Assembly (NCBI GenBank): GCA_016165875.1 | Contig: JABBOT010000003.1 | Location: forward strand, 25,112,384 to 25,176,383 | Source of the DNA: Acanthopleura granulata | Lineage: Eukaryota > Mollusca > Polyplacophora > Chitonida > Chitonidae | DNA length: 64,000 nt | Direction: 5' to 3' | Shown here: positions 34,801-48,600 of the stretch, one piece after another | Layout: every line of letters starts with the position of its first letter | How positions within the stretch are numbered: position 1 is the first letter of the stretch | The notes under the pieces: generated by a model | Databases searched by the model: none | Seen by the model: the letters and a program-made list of their open reading frames with translations, nothing else | Told to the model about the DNA's origin: nothing | Made by a program: the position numbers and the translations under genes

Positions 34801-36646
34801 CTTAACTTTGCATTTCACGTGGCAAGGGAAAGGAATTGATGGTATTTTATGGGACTTATCTCTAACAGGTGAGCATAACGTAGGGAATTACCTACTAAGG
34901 TATTTCTACTTATTTGTATTTGTTGGTAATTAAATATAAAAATAGTTCAGAAAATGTTTGAAAATTTAAAGATTGATGTCATTGAACTTAATCACGACCG
35001 TGAATCCCGGATTGTGTTTTTCCTGTTAGACCTTTGAATATAGGCAGCTGTTTCACATATAACAAATCCATCAAGTATTGACGAAATTGACAATAGTTCG
35101 ACAATATTTCAATTATACGGCTACGGCCCTGTTAACTTTGGTGAAGGAAACGAGACAGATTTCGGTGGACACAATCACCTTTCACTCGGTTTCTGGGAAA
35201 CATGTACTGGTGTATCGAAAGTTGCGAAATCACCAGGAAGAGTCCGTTGGCCTGAGCCTACAGCGTGAGCTTCGAATACACCTGAACTGTGTAAGCAGGT
35301 TAGGTCATATCGATTATATATTTTGCCGTCGTTTCTCAGAAATAGGTCAGTTCAACTGGCTTAGCCACAGGGTCATTTTTTGTTCGCTATGTCGCTATGT
35401 TACGTTATGTTGTTTACATTCTGTTGACTTGCATCAGCTATATTTAGGAAATAACATGCCAAAAATTAGAGGACATTTCAGATTTTAACTTCCACGATTA
35501 GTGTTAAATTTGTAACTGTCTACGTTTTACAGGCGGAGAAAATATATATCATACTCTCGGTTTGTGTGGGTGAATTTACAAGAATAGGATTTCTTTAGAC
35601 TAATAACATGTATATGTGTTTCATCCACCATATTTACCGAAATCAATGTTAGAAAGAATACAAGCTGTTTATGAAATGAAATGTGTGCAAAGACACCAAC
35701 TCTTGAAATTCTACCATCTTAAAAGGGAATAGTTGATAAAATCTGTGTTTGAAAGCATCTTGGATAAATAAATTATGCCTCTGAAATATTGCTGTATTAA
35801 GCAAATTGGTCAAACTGGTGACAGTAATAAGTCAACCGACATGCATTAGTCGGCTGGGGCAGCCTGTTGTTCGCTGAAGACCACATGTCTACCACCGATG
35901 TAGTGTCCAGATGTGCACGTCCACGTGTAGGAACTATCGTCGGTAGCTTGAAAAAGGTCGCAGATTTACCTCCACCCATAAAACTGATTGACTACACTGC
36001 CACACTTACTTGTTTGAAATGATATGTTGTCGCAAACCAGTTAACCGTCAACACGCATGCCCGTATAGCACTTACTTGATCGCTTGTGTTGAGTTAAACT
36101 TTTCCCTATTTAATTTTTACTCTCTGTGTAATATTTTGCATACATGAAACGTTTACTTTTGTTTTCTCGTAAGGCTACTTATTGTATGTTTGCTGACATA
36201 ATTATTTTTAAATTTTATTCATTGTTAAAGTGTTTTAAATGGAGATCATCATTATGGACAAGACCAATGACGTTTTCGGTTTCCTGCTGCAGATATTCTG
36301 ATTCATGACTTAATGAGTATTTTACAAACGAGAAGAAAATCTTGGATTGTGGCCATGGGATTCTCAAATCACTGGGCTCTTTATAAACCTCGGAAAAATT
36401 GGACTATTACGTCGATTTCAAGAATATTTCAGCTATAACGAAGGTGCTGGTATGAGCCTGGAAAAACCACCGCTCTACACGAGGCATCAGACAAACCTCT
36501 CGAATTTGTGCAAACCATGGCGAAAAAGGCTGATTCATGTGAGCAGTGGTGAGCTTGCCATTTGTAACTTCTTCAGCAGTTTCCTTATTTACATCATGAA
36601 ACACTCTGAAAATGATTTTTCTGATTATTTTTTTCAGATTTCCAAG

Positions 36647-39600
36647 ATGATGGCACCACCGGAAGATTTCAAACTGAAAACTTTCCTCTTGAGGCTTGTC
36701 AAAGAAATCACAAAAGAAGACCTGATGAACATGAAAAATTGCTTAACGGGTATGCCTTGGATATTACCAGCTTACTGTGTGTTACGATAAATGTTTACAC
36801 TGCTATCTGTGACGTCACCAGTCACCGCTGTCCGTTCTCTCTATACCAATATGTCTGTATTCTTACCGTGCATCAAGTATATCTTGTGTTAGTCTTCTAA
36901 TTCTGATCCAAAGATTAAACATAGCATGGGGTCAGAAGCGGATCAGCCCATGACCCAAAACCCTTCGGTCAACGGTACTGAAACTAAGTTAGCTCTCCAC
37001 TATCAGCCATCTTCTATTCGAGGTGATCTGGGGCCAATTTCATAAAATTCTACTCTTCTCCAACCGGAATCTGCGTTGGATGGTGGTGCAGTGTTGTACA
37101 GGTTGCGTGCAAGAACGGTCACACAACCGCTGATCCGCCCAGAGGTATAAAAAGATTGAAAAATTTCCTTACTATTTATGCAGTAATTTCACAAAGAACA
37201 CCCAACTAAAACTGTATTCCCCAATTTTTGTTGGCCGAATGGCACATACTGTCAAATAACTAGATGCCTGGCCTACAATGTATCCAAATATCATCAGGGG
37301 TTGACCACCATATTGCTATAGAAACAGAGTGTATGGGGCACTTGCTCGTTGGATAATATTTTTCTCTGTTTAATTGTAGCCACAAGTACTGGACTTTCTT
37401 TCAACCATTAATTGTCATAGTTTATACATGCAAAATTATCTGGCAGTACTTCAACACACTTCAGAGATACAACCAATCCCTACCCGTCCCCGCCGTTTTC
37501 CGTGCGCCTGAATCTTGCCCACACAATCGAATCAAGGTTTTTATACTTAGAGACGCAATGCGTCAGCCATGTTGAACGACACGCTATCGCTGAGAGCATG
37601 GTTACTGCGAAGACACCGGGCTTAATTATAAAACTATTTGGGGTGGTGTTTTCCCCGTACGGTATTTGAGGACTTGGCCGCTGATGAGAAGAAAGAAAAA
37701 ATGTCGTAAAACAAACTTTGTTAATTACAGAAAAGACTAAGGAGTGAAAAAACACCCGGCTGTGCCTTAGATTATTGACATCTGGCATGTAGAGGAGTCC
37801 TGAAATTCTTAATATCCCCAAACTGATAAAGCGTAATTCAGTATTCATGAAGCCAATACAAATAGGCCGACTTGTATTTATGAAACAATGTTTTTCATAT
37901 ATGTGCCTCCTATTAACATAACAAGCTTATATGGACAACAACTTCTCTTTATTTTGAAGCAACGTTTCGGTATAGATACTAATACCGTTTTCAAGGTTAA
38001 TGAACAACCAGTAGCAACTCTACTTGCATAAGCAACATAAAGTCATAGATGTCGACACAGAGGTGAAGGATTAAGGGATTACACTGAGAAACAATGGTGG
38101 GTGTGATATACAGACTTAAGAGTCAGTGGGTGGCTCGATCAGTCACTCAGTTCTGAGATAAGGCCCCAGTATCGGCGGTGGGGATTAGCAGGCCGCTGTC
38201 ACGGTTGAACTGTGAATTTAGTCTTTGAATGTGAATTAGCTTCCTTGCTATGGTGTTGGTGATGTTCGCCTCCAAGGTCCCGACGTTTGGCCGGTCGATT
38301 TTATGTTGGGGACTTATTTGATGTGGTTGGAGATGGCGGATTTGCAATCCTGAAATCTTACTGATGTTCTGATGTTCTTTGGTTCTGTGCCGTAATGGTC
38401 GTGGGGTTTCTGCAATATAGTGTATAGGAACACTTAATTTGGTAAAAACAGGCTTTAGGCGGATGGGGAGTTGAGGGAGGGCGTTTTCCAGAAGCTGATA
38501 CTAAATCCTGGATGGTAGTATGGACCGGGGGTAGATTAACACAGTCTAACACATCCACTTTTTGAGTCCAAACATATTTATTCTGGTACTGGTATCACAG
38601 GGGGAACATGGGTGGGTAGGAACCTGAGATAGCAAACATAATAACCCCACATTAGCACAATGCCAAAAATAAAGACCAACAGTAATTGCCATATACTTAG
38701 TCAATTATAACTACTTTCAAAGTATCATTATAAGACCTTGCTGTGTATCAAACCTATACTATTAAGACATAGCTACTATACATGGCACAATCCGCCATGT
38801 TGTTACATGTACATGAATCACTACAATATACCAATACAGTGCATGTATATATCTCTGTAACTATTATCACAGTACAATGTTATTACACAATTAAATAACA
38901 CCTACGGTGGTACAATGACCTACCCCACTGGGTCGACCACTGTCACACAAAGACAAGAAGAGCGCTACTCTGACCTGGGCTACATGAACAACATGGGAAG
39001 TACCTGAGCAACAATGACAAAATACTACTGTAGTCTTTAACTGCTTATAACCGTAGAATTGGATTGTTGGTTGGTATATACAACATCCGTACCAACTGAA
39101 AGTTAATAGTTTGCTTACAACTTCTTGTCAAAGGTTATGATCTTATGCTAACCAGGTAAAGTGTATGGTAGATATATCAGTGAACCCGTTGTTATAAAGT
39201 AAATGCCAACAAGAACATTATAGATGGAGAAATTAGGTTAACACCTGATCTGTGAACAAATTACCATTATCGAACAATCCACCGCTTAAGAACGGAAAAT
39301 AAAAATCCCTCAAATTACAAGGCACAAAAGAAACAGTATTGCTACCCACAATAACGTAATGATGTCTTTGGTGGTGGTGAAATGTCTCCAGTCACCAACT
39401 GAAATTACCGTGGAACACACTGCTAATGTGGTTCCAGATATACAACGATCTCACGTTCTCTTTACCTCTAACCATGCGCGATCAATCAAAGGGAACTGAC
39501 ATTAAACTGTACAATCGTGCTTGTCTGACCAAAGGGAGATAATCCATACAGCAGACCTACCCTAATTTGTAGAAATTGTAACTTTATAAAATGCCACCGC

Positions 39601-42600
39601 CGCTTGAAGGCAGGAAAGTAAATTAAGGGCGTATTTTAATTTATATTTCTTGTGGCAGACCCCATGAATACATAGGCTTATAAATATCCAGAGTTCTAGC
39701 TATTCATTTATGGTACATGTATTATATACGCCTCCCCGTCTGCACACCGGTAAACATTACTTCGGCTTACATGTGCATCTCAGTCTTGTGTTTCAAATAA
39801 TGTAGATAAAGAGAAATAAAATACGTGTAAATGTGTGTTTTGGTTATTGCATTTGCGTGTGTGATTCCACATGTGGCTTTGTCATTGTTTAAAGGCTTTT
39901 TAAGTAGGTCTGTTGGGTGTGACTGCATGTACAAGCATCTGAGTAAGCATCTGACAATTTCCAGCTCCATTCTACCCCACAATGTCAAGGGAGGTTTAAA
40001 GAAAGCCATCCTGTACAAGTGTTATTAAAGTATTCAGAGAGTTAAAATATATGCATGTCTATAGTACTGTTTATTGCGCTCCCTACTGGACAGGCATGAA
40101 CATCTTAAAACGGCACATGAGCAGTGCATTCACATTAGAAAAATAAACTTCAACACAACAGGCGCATTGTTATGCGCCCCAGGTGTCAGCCAACATGGCG
40201 GCGCCTCGTTTTGAGGGATGCTATGGCGCGTATGGCCACACACCACAATTAATTTCCCATTTACTTACGTGTTAACGTTTGGTCTCACAGGACTGTCCCT
40301 AGATCTGCAAGCTCTAAACCCTCCTGGCCTCATAGTCCTTGTTCCCTGAGAAAACTCCAGTCAAATTTATGATACGGCATGATCGATGAAATTTTTTCGC
40401 AAATTTGACAAACATCTGACAGGGATCAATCCCACCCAGTGACGGATCAGTGAGCCCTCGTTTATCACGACTTTTGCTTTGTGTGCATCCGCCCCCATTT
40501 CCTGAAAAACACACAAATTTATATCTGGAATGAAACTTTGAAGCCTGTCCTGCAAAATGATACAACCCATCAAGCAGAAAAATTGAAAAAAGGGCAGACC
40601 AGGGAAGCAAAAGAAAATATCTCGAAAAAATAGAAAGGGGCTGGCTTCGTCCCTCCCGACAGGGAAGCATTAATAGTGGTTTGTGGCCATATTTCGCGCA
40701 ACCTATACTGGTAAGCGGACCATTCTTCAGCGCATCTTTCTGCTGGTGATTTTAATGTACTGCTGTTGTATAAACTCTTTCGTTATTTTTTTTCTAGACT
40801 ATTCTCGTGAAATAAGTACATTTATTCCGTCTACAAATGTGAAACTGCGCTTGAGTTATATTCTATGGAAGCCTGTTGTGACCACATTTTTCAGCGTTGG
40901 AAATTTTTTTCTACGGATACTCGCATATCGCGGTTAAACTGATGGCAATTTAGTGAAGTCACACACTGCATCTGTTACAAAATTAAGACACTGTTCTCCG
41001 AGTGCTGGGGGCTAAAATTACTGTTAATTATACTGCTTGCGATATACAGTATGGTGTGAAGCAGTTTATCACGTGTCTTTTACGAAACAACCGTAAAGGC
41101 TGCTACAATTAACTTTCACTGTGCGTATGACTGGTAGTTACTACTGCTAATCGTTGTGACTCTTTATCTCTGCCGTCAATATGGCCGAGGCTCCTGTTAA
41201 TTCTTCCTAGATTCAACAGTGATGTGCACCTTCCCAACAAACTGGACTTGACTGACATGACTGAACAAACTGACTGACATGACAGGTCACAACTGGAAGA
41301 TGTAGAGACAAGTATGGGACGCATATGAAATCGTCACTAATCTAGTGCATCAAGACAAGAAACACTGCGTTGCAACATTTGTTACCTGATGCCTTGGAAG
41401 TTTTTAATGATTTACATGTTGAAAACGACGAAGCTAGCCAGGACATGATGGATATTATTCTTCGATTCATGGAAAGAAATTGTTAAGGAGAGACCAATAT
41501 CATTTTGAACGGTATGTGTTAAACAACTCTGCGAACGGGCAAACCGACTCTATTGACACTTATGCTACTAAACTCAGAAACCTGGCCACGCACTTGTAAC
41601 GCTCCCGATCTTCACGATGAACTGATCAGAGACAGAATTGTGTGTGGTGTGCGACACAACAGTGTACGAACGAAGCTCTTACAGGAATATGAACTTACTC
41701 TCAGAAAATGCATCGACATATGTCGAGCTGCTGAATCTAAAGCTGCCCAGGTCAAAGTTATGACTGGAAAACAGGAGGATATGTCTTACGTGAAGAAATC
41801 TAACAAGAAGCCCCATGGAGATTCTCACAAACAGCCTGGGAAGAGTGACTCCAATAAAACAAAATATCTGCTCCACTTAAGTATTACTGCAAATTCTGTG
41901 GGCTGAAACATATCAGTCTACAAGGGAAAACTGCCCAGCTCATGGCGAAAGGTGTAACAACTGTGGCAATCTCTCCCATTTTGCATCTAAATGTTTTAAC
42001 AGAGGGCAATTTGGAAAAAACAGGGCATATATGGTTGAAACATGCTCTGAAGATTCTGACTCTACTGAAGATCTGTTGACTGTAGAACTTGCTAAGGGAG
42101 AAGAAGTTTTAAAAAAGACAACACTGGATCAAATGCATATATGTATTGCCATGTCTTAGTATACAGTGACTGCAAGCCTCCAGAATCCATCTAGAAAAAT
42201 CCTACATCGAACGCTGTTAGCACTCCAGAAATCTGACTATGCCATCGTCTATAAGAAAGGCAAAAAGATGCACATCGCCGACTCTTGGTCTACACCATAC
42301 CCGCCTACCACTGTAGAGCCTAACGATCAGGTGGATGTCCTAGCGCTCGAAGACAACTCCCGAACCGAAATTGAGCTCGAATCTCCGAATCTCTGAACCG
42401 ATGATTGCCGAAATCTCTCTCCGACCAAGTCTCCATCCGACTCTACAGAATGTGAAACTCTTCATTATAAATGGACGGCCAGACCATAAATATGACTCTC
42501 CCAGCGTAGCTGCATACTTTGATATCAGAGATGAGCTGTCAGTCCAGGACGGAATCATTTTTCGGGGACCTCGAGTAGTCATTCCTATCAGCATGCGGAA

Positions 42601-45600
42601 GGACACTTTCAACTTGATACATCGTTCCCACAGTGGCATTGAGTCCTGTAGACGAAGGGCAAGGGACTGCGTATACTGGCCTAACGCGAACTCTGTAATA
42701 TCTGATGCTATCTCTGCAATGAAACTTGTAAGACGTTCCAGAGAAAGCAGACCAAGGAACCACTTATCTCACAGAACATACCGGACCGACCATGGTCTAA
42801 GATTGCTGCCAGCCTTTCCACATGTAAGCAGAACATCTGGAGAGCAGGACATCACCAAACTGAAAGGACATTTTGCTAGGAATGGACTACCAGACACGAC
42901 CATCATCATCGACAGTGGTCGTCCATTTAGCTCCAAAGACTTTGCCGACTTCTCTTCGAACTATGAATTTTGACACGTCACCAGTTCTCCGTATTACGCC
43001 CAGTCCAATGGAAAGGCTGAATCTGTTGTCAAAATAGCGAAAGGACTAATCAAGAAAGCCAACTGTGCCAAAACGGATCTTTATCTTGCACTGTTAGACT
43101 ATCGTAACACAACAACAGAAGCGAATAACTCCTCACCAGCTCAACGTCTCTTCAGCAGGAGAAGGAAAACCCCTCTGTCTATATCAAGACAACTTCTACA
43201 AGCAAAGGTTCCTTAAAACGTTCAGGAACTGAAGAACACTTTGAAATTGGCAAAGTTTTACAACCGTTCCGCGTGAAATCTACCTCCCCTCCAAGAAGGA
43301 GATCAGGTGAGGATATAGCCTACAAAAACCTCAATGTGATAGCCCGCCATGGTGAACAGACACGTGAATTTGCGATCGTACGAGGTTATCCGCAAGGACG
43401 AAACCGTTGTTAGAAGAAATCGACGACACTTTCGAAAATCAGAATCCAACCCGGAAGTTGTGCCAGAAAATGTTTCTGCGGGTAAACCTAACACAGTCCA
43501 AGTTGGAAGTAACTCAAAACCCAGCCAATCGTCGGTCCAGACGTCAACCCCATTGACAGTGACCAGGAGTGGAAGTGTGGGTTGGAACTCCCCGACATTT
43601 GATGCGCTTTGGTGAATAATGTAACGTACTGTTCTGTAATAACCGAACAGACGAGACTTGTGAAGCGAACAGATCTTCACAGAACAGATCTGTTTCAGTA
43701 GAATTGGGACACTAATTACTTTATACATTTATCTAATCAGACTCAACTGTTAGTTGGGTTTATTTTCAATGTACATTAATTTGATTGACCGAGACTTGAT
43801 AAAGTAATACGTATGAAGTTCACAGCGTACTATTTGCTTGAAAGCTGCTGCTCTCGGGTGAAACATAATACACATCTCTGTGAACATTGAATGCTTCATG
43901 AACTTTTCTTATACAGTTGCCGAACTCTTCCATTTCCATTGCTTTCACGTTAAAGTACCTTCCGTACTTCTTCTTTGTTTCTTTCTTAAAAGTAAAGACG
44001 TTGCGATATATGGTTACACTGCTATTTGTGACGTCACCAGTCGGTGCTGTCCGCTCTCTGTGTATCACTATGTCAGACTAAAACATTCCCACCGTGCATC
44101 TAGTGTATCTTGTGATGGGCTTCTAAATCTCATCCAATGACCCAACATAACCTTGTATAATACTGTACTCTAAATCAAAATAATCATCATTCCAAATCCT
44201 ATATAATTCTTAAAAATAACTATTCTTCGACTTCATGGCAAGAATGTCTTTTGACTCCACATTTCAGGATTCTAAGGTGGTATTATTGGGGGCGGTGTTA
44301 TCGATTTATGTTGTACTCTGGAATTTGAAGCCTTTTGTCTGTCATTTTGTTCATGTACTTTGTACCCCTGGACCCAGGATCACAAAGCTGCCTTGAACAT
44401 AACGTGAAACACCACTATGTAAGGAATATGTATAAATTATGTGAAATAACACTTTCATCACTGAAGAGAATTTTGATATTTCACCCCTGTATAAATTATA
44501 TAAACGATGAAAACAAATCTACCAAGTACACAAGTTAAAATCCTTTTATCTGCGGAAATAAACAGCACGACAGAAGTTTATTCCGGGAGGTAAAGGCACC
44601 ACCCGGTATGTGGCGTGACACACTCAGTGTTGTTTGAAAGGTAATCTTTATTATTATGTGTATTTGCACACGGCCAGCAGTTGGCAGCGGTGTAGAATAT
44701 AGGTTAAGAACCAGTCATAAAACTCTCGCCATTGTTATCCAGAATGAAGGTGTTCTCATGTGTATAGCTCTCTTAAACGGGTCACCCAGGTCCTTAAAAC
44801 TTGCTGGTCATCAAGATTAATATATGGGGAAAGTTTTGCACCAAGGCCAAGAAGGCCTGTCCGATGGCAAAAGATTGCACAACTTGAATGATTCCCCGTT
44901 AGGGAAGAAAAGTAACGTATTATGGGTAGGGCTGTCTACAAACGATCACTATGAACAACAATTTACGCGTATACCAGGATTAAAGTTTTCAAGCTAAAAG
45001 AGTTCTTGCACACACATGTGTCATATACATTATCATCACAGTCCACAAAACTCATCATACAATCCACTCATTTGACTGGTTTTAATTCAACGAGAGGAAA
45101 AGTCGGCAGAAGGGTAAAATGGCAAAATCATACTATACTTATTGATCTAAAACCTCCTTACCAGTGTGAATTAATACAATTTGCATTGAAAACACTACCC
45201 GAATGTTACCTTTGCAGGGCCCGGTGGAATTGGCAGAGGTACTCTGGAGAGTCTGACTCACCCTATGGAATTTTTCGACCGCCTCATAACTAGTGGCTTT
45301 CTGAGTATAAACAACATTGTCGTTCTGCAAAGTCTGGTGTGGCACACTGGTCGTGAAGATCTCTATGGGCAGACAGTTAGATTTGCAGAGCAGCTGAACG
45401 ATGTGGTGCACACTTGTGATCCCAGTCCTGTGACAGGTAGCACATATATTGTTTTAAAGGATCACAAGGGCCCTCCGTGGCTCAGTCGGTAAGCACGCTA
45501 GCGCAGCGCAATGATCCGAAGCCTCCCACCAATGCGGTCGCTGTGAGGTCCAGCTCATGTTGGCTTCCTGTCCGGTCGTAAGTGGGAAGGTCTGCCAGCA

Positions 45601-48600
45601 ACCGACGAATGGCCGTGGGTTTCCCCCGGGCTCTGCCCAGTTTCCTCCCACCATAATGCCGACCGCCGTCGTATAAGTGAAATATTCTTAAGTACGGCGT
45701 AAAACACCAATCAAATAAATAAATTACAGGAGCACAAAAATCATGAAAATGATGCCAAAAAGGTATTTGAAAATAGCTTTTCACATTTTTTTGTTCAAGG
45801 GGACGTGTGAATTATTTTTCTGTGGTGTGTATTATACAGGCTAATTTGTACAATGGAATATTGAGATATTCATGGATAAATTTAGTCTAAATTAGAATGT
45901 GATACGTGTCAAATAAATTTATTTGAGCCAGAATTCGGTCGTTTCCCGTAAAAAAACGCCTTTATAATTATTCATAAAGATTGTCATTAATTCAAAACCT
46001 AACGCAGGTGTACGGACAGCATGCAATATTTCCTTCAAATAAATTTATTGCCTTCTCATGTAGGGCATACTTATGCATGAAAGTGCCTAACTTACACTAT
46101 ACCAAGATGCTGTACTATGGCGCTGATGAGCCTGTAAGTGTACAGAAAAATATACGCGTCATCCTGCACTTGCCTATTTTTCGAATGCCGTATATAGCTT
46201 ATCTAAGGCGCATTGGCCAATCATAAGCCTAAAACCTCTGAATTGTGGTAAATAGCATCTCCTTGACGTTAGCCACTTATGCTTAGATGCATCCGTATGG
46301 CCTTAATGTTTGTTACTTCACAGAGAACGGTTTTCAGTACACGCAGTTTCATCTGAAAGGATCGCTAAAGAAGGAAAAGATTGAGGAGCTGCGTGGGCTT
46401 GTGGCTTGCTGGATGGGGGTTCCCCTACACCTGGTGGTTGTGGCTGGTGTACAGCCGTCCGAAAGCTGGGTCATCACCCTCATGGTTCCGAGCATCAGCA
46501 CCATGGACTTGTCTAAGACGATCTGGCGACATAGAGAATGGCTATTCCACAGGGGTATAGACTGGTTCGAAATAGATGACAGAGTCACCAATATAACAGG
46601 CAAGTACATAACCAATGGGCTTCATCTTCAGAGAAATAGTATAGCAGACAATGTGACAGCTGAATCCGTAAAAGTGCGTTCCCACTGCACGATTTGCAGT
46701 GCCAGCTTGTAGCAAACAAGTGAGTCGTACACTGTTGTAAGGGTGTGCAGCGTCTTGGTTCAATTCAAACGTGTCTATCTTTTTGTCACGAGTTTATCTT
46801 TTACTGGACAATGCCGAGAGGAACCGACTGGAATCAAAAAGGTTTGAGATCGAACTCTTTTGTCGCTAAAGGTAAACTAGTTCTACTGTATCATGTGATC
46901 TGTCAAAATAATTTTCTGATTAATGTTTCTTTTTTACAATATTACAGATGGTATTACGGACGGTGCCACGGATTGTGACCACTTGTTGGTAACGGAAAAT
47001 GCCAGGCTTAGGAAGATGAATGCTGATTTGGAAGATGTCAAAGAAAACTTGTGGACACATATTCGGATCCAAGAAAATGTTATTGCACAACTGAAATCGT
47101 CTATCGAAACTCTGCACACTTCTGTCGTGGAAAAAAGACCAGACCATGGGCCTTATTTCTTTGGGCTATTCTTATGGACTTTATGTTATCTGAACCTTTT
47201 CAAGAAAACGTTCATGGACGGCACATCCGTGGGTGTGCGACTGAGGAACGGAGCTGCGGAAGCCGTGGATAGGCTGACTTCCGAGTTCAGCAAATGCATG
47301 GAAGCAGTTCGTAAGAAGGATTGTGATGATGAGCTGATCGATCGTTTACTGGATTCTTTTCGTCGGTTAGTGAGGGTGGAACAGCTGGAAGAGATCAGAC
47401 TCTCGGCTTTTCTTGTACAGCACCAGAACTTTCAAATGTTTATACAAAACCTTCAGTTACGGAAGGAAAATAGTCGTCTCAAGCTGGATTTGACTAGACA
47501 CCTCATTAAATTGAATGGATGTGGCCAAACGCCCGGCTCCGGCTATGTGAGCGGCTCCGGCAGGCCTGGTTCACAGATTAATATTGAAGCAAGGATTGAT
47601 GTGGTAATTGGTAAGTAATACGCGAGATAGAGTGTGGTATTTATGATGTCTAACAAAAATGGGCCAGCGAAAAAGGAGTAGGAGCTTCAAAGGATTCGTG
47701 TAACGAATATAGGACATCTGTGTGTACGTGTTAAATGTTATGACAACACAGCCCTTTGAGTAATTTTAGACCAGTGACGTCTAGTATTATATTGCATTTA
47801 ACATCACTGTAAATTTCATTACCTCATGCTGCTTAAACCATGGTGCTATAGAGATGGGTGTAAGTTGTTACCCCTGTTACACTAGGATGAACAGTTAGAA
47901 TTAAACCCTAACCGAAGTAAATCGACATGAGACCGGATTTCACCGGTATACAACGTGTGATCATTTGACGACTTTCACGCTATCGTCGCTGGTGTTGAGG
48001 AAGTTAATTCAATTCATCAGAAAGGGTAGCAAATCAAGATGATAGCATTCGAGAGTCAACCAAAAGATGACACATACATGTACAACAGATCGGTATGATA
48101 AGCAAGGAGGTGTGAGTTTAAGAGATTGAAATTTAGTCAGTGTAAACACAGAAGACATGTAAATGGATTACTCCTCCCTATATTTGTATTTGTCTGTGTG
48201 TGTATATAGAAAACAGTCTTTTAAAAGTTTTTTTGTGACTGTTCCCAGCAGATTCGTATAGTCTTTCCAAATTTTGGGGTGCACAGATATAACCCTCTGA
48301 TAATACAGTTTACGGTAATCCTCCTACACATGTCTGTAGAATCTGAATGATTTTAAAGACCTGGTATTCACAAGGGACAAATAATCTCTGCAGCTGAAAT
48401 AAGCAGCCAGTCAAAGAGAAAACAGTAGTTGGACCAGACGGATTTTTTTGCCACCGCATACATTAAGTTGTCATTTGAATATAAAATTTAACATAGCCCA
48501 TGGCGTCTAGGCAAAAGTAAACAGTATAACACATTAATATATTCACAATTTAAGGTTCTTTGTGGCCTAGTGGCAGTCAAGTGCAGAGCACTGATCCAGG

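Larger units (their letters stand above)
27260..36637. other. Intergenic region before the DED gene
   Basis: No protein-coding exon is convincing in these 9.4 kb. It contains a 50-bp tandem array, three SINE-related blocks and repeat A copy 2. A non-coding first exon of the DED gene should lie here. One possible donor is CTCTAACAG|GTGAGC at about 34870, but nothing fixes it. A 136-codon open frame at 35078-35488 has no recognisable motif and is left unassigned. Confidence 0.45.

Noticed and set aside
35078..35488. 136-codon open frame upstream of the DED gene
   Set aside because: No recognisable motif, no splice logic and a composition compatible with chance; it may only be part of a 5' flank.
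36347..36646. 100-codon extension of the first DED exon upstream of the chosen start
   Set aside because: A strong acceptor (ATTATTTTTTTCAG) ends at 36637, and the DED starts right after the tandem ATG; the upstream part looks like intron.
40314..40670. Minus-strand frame with a TTTTTCAG acceptor-like site and GNGGGCTQSKSRDKRGLTDP text
   Set aside because: Two different frames are equally open, no partner exon or family is recognised, and it lies in repeat-rich DED intron 1.
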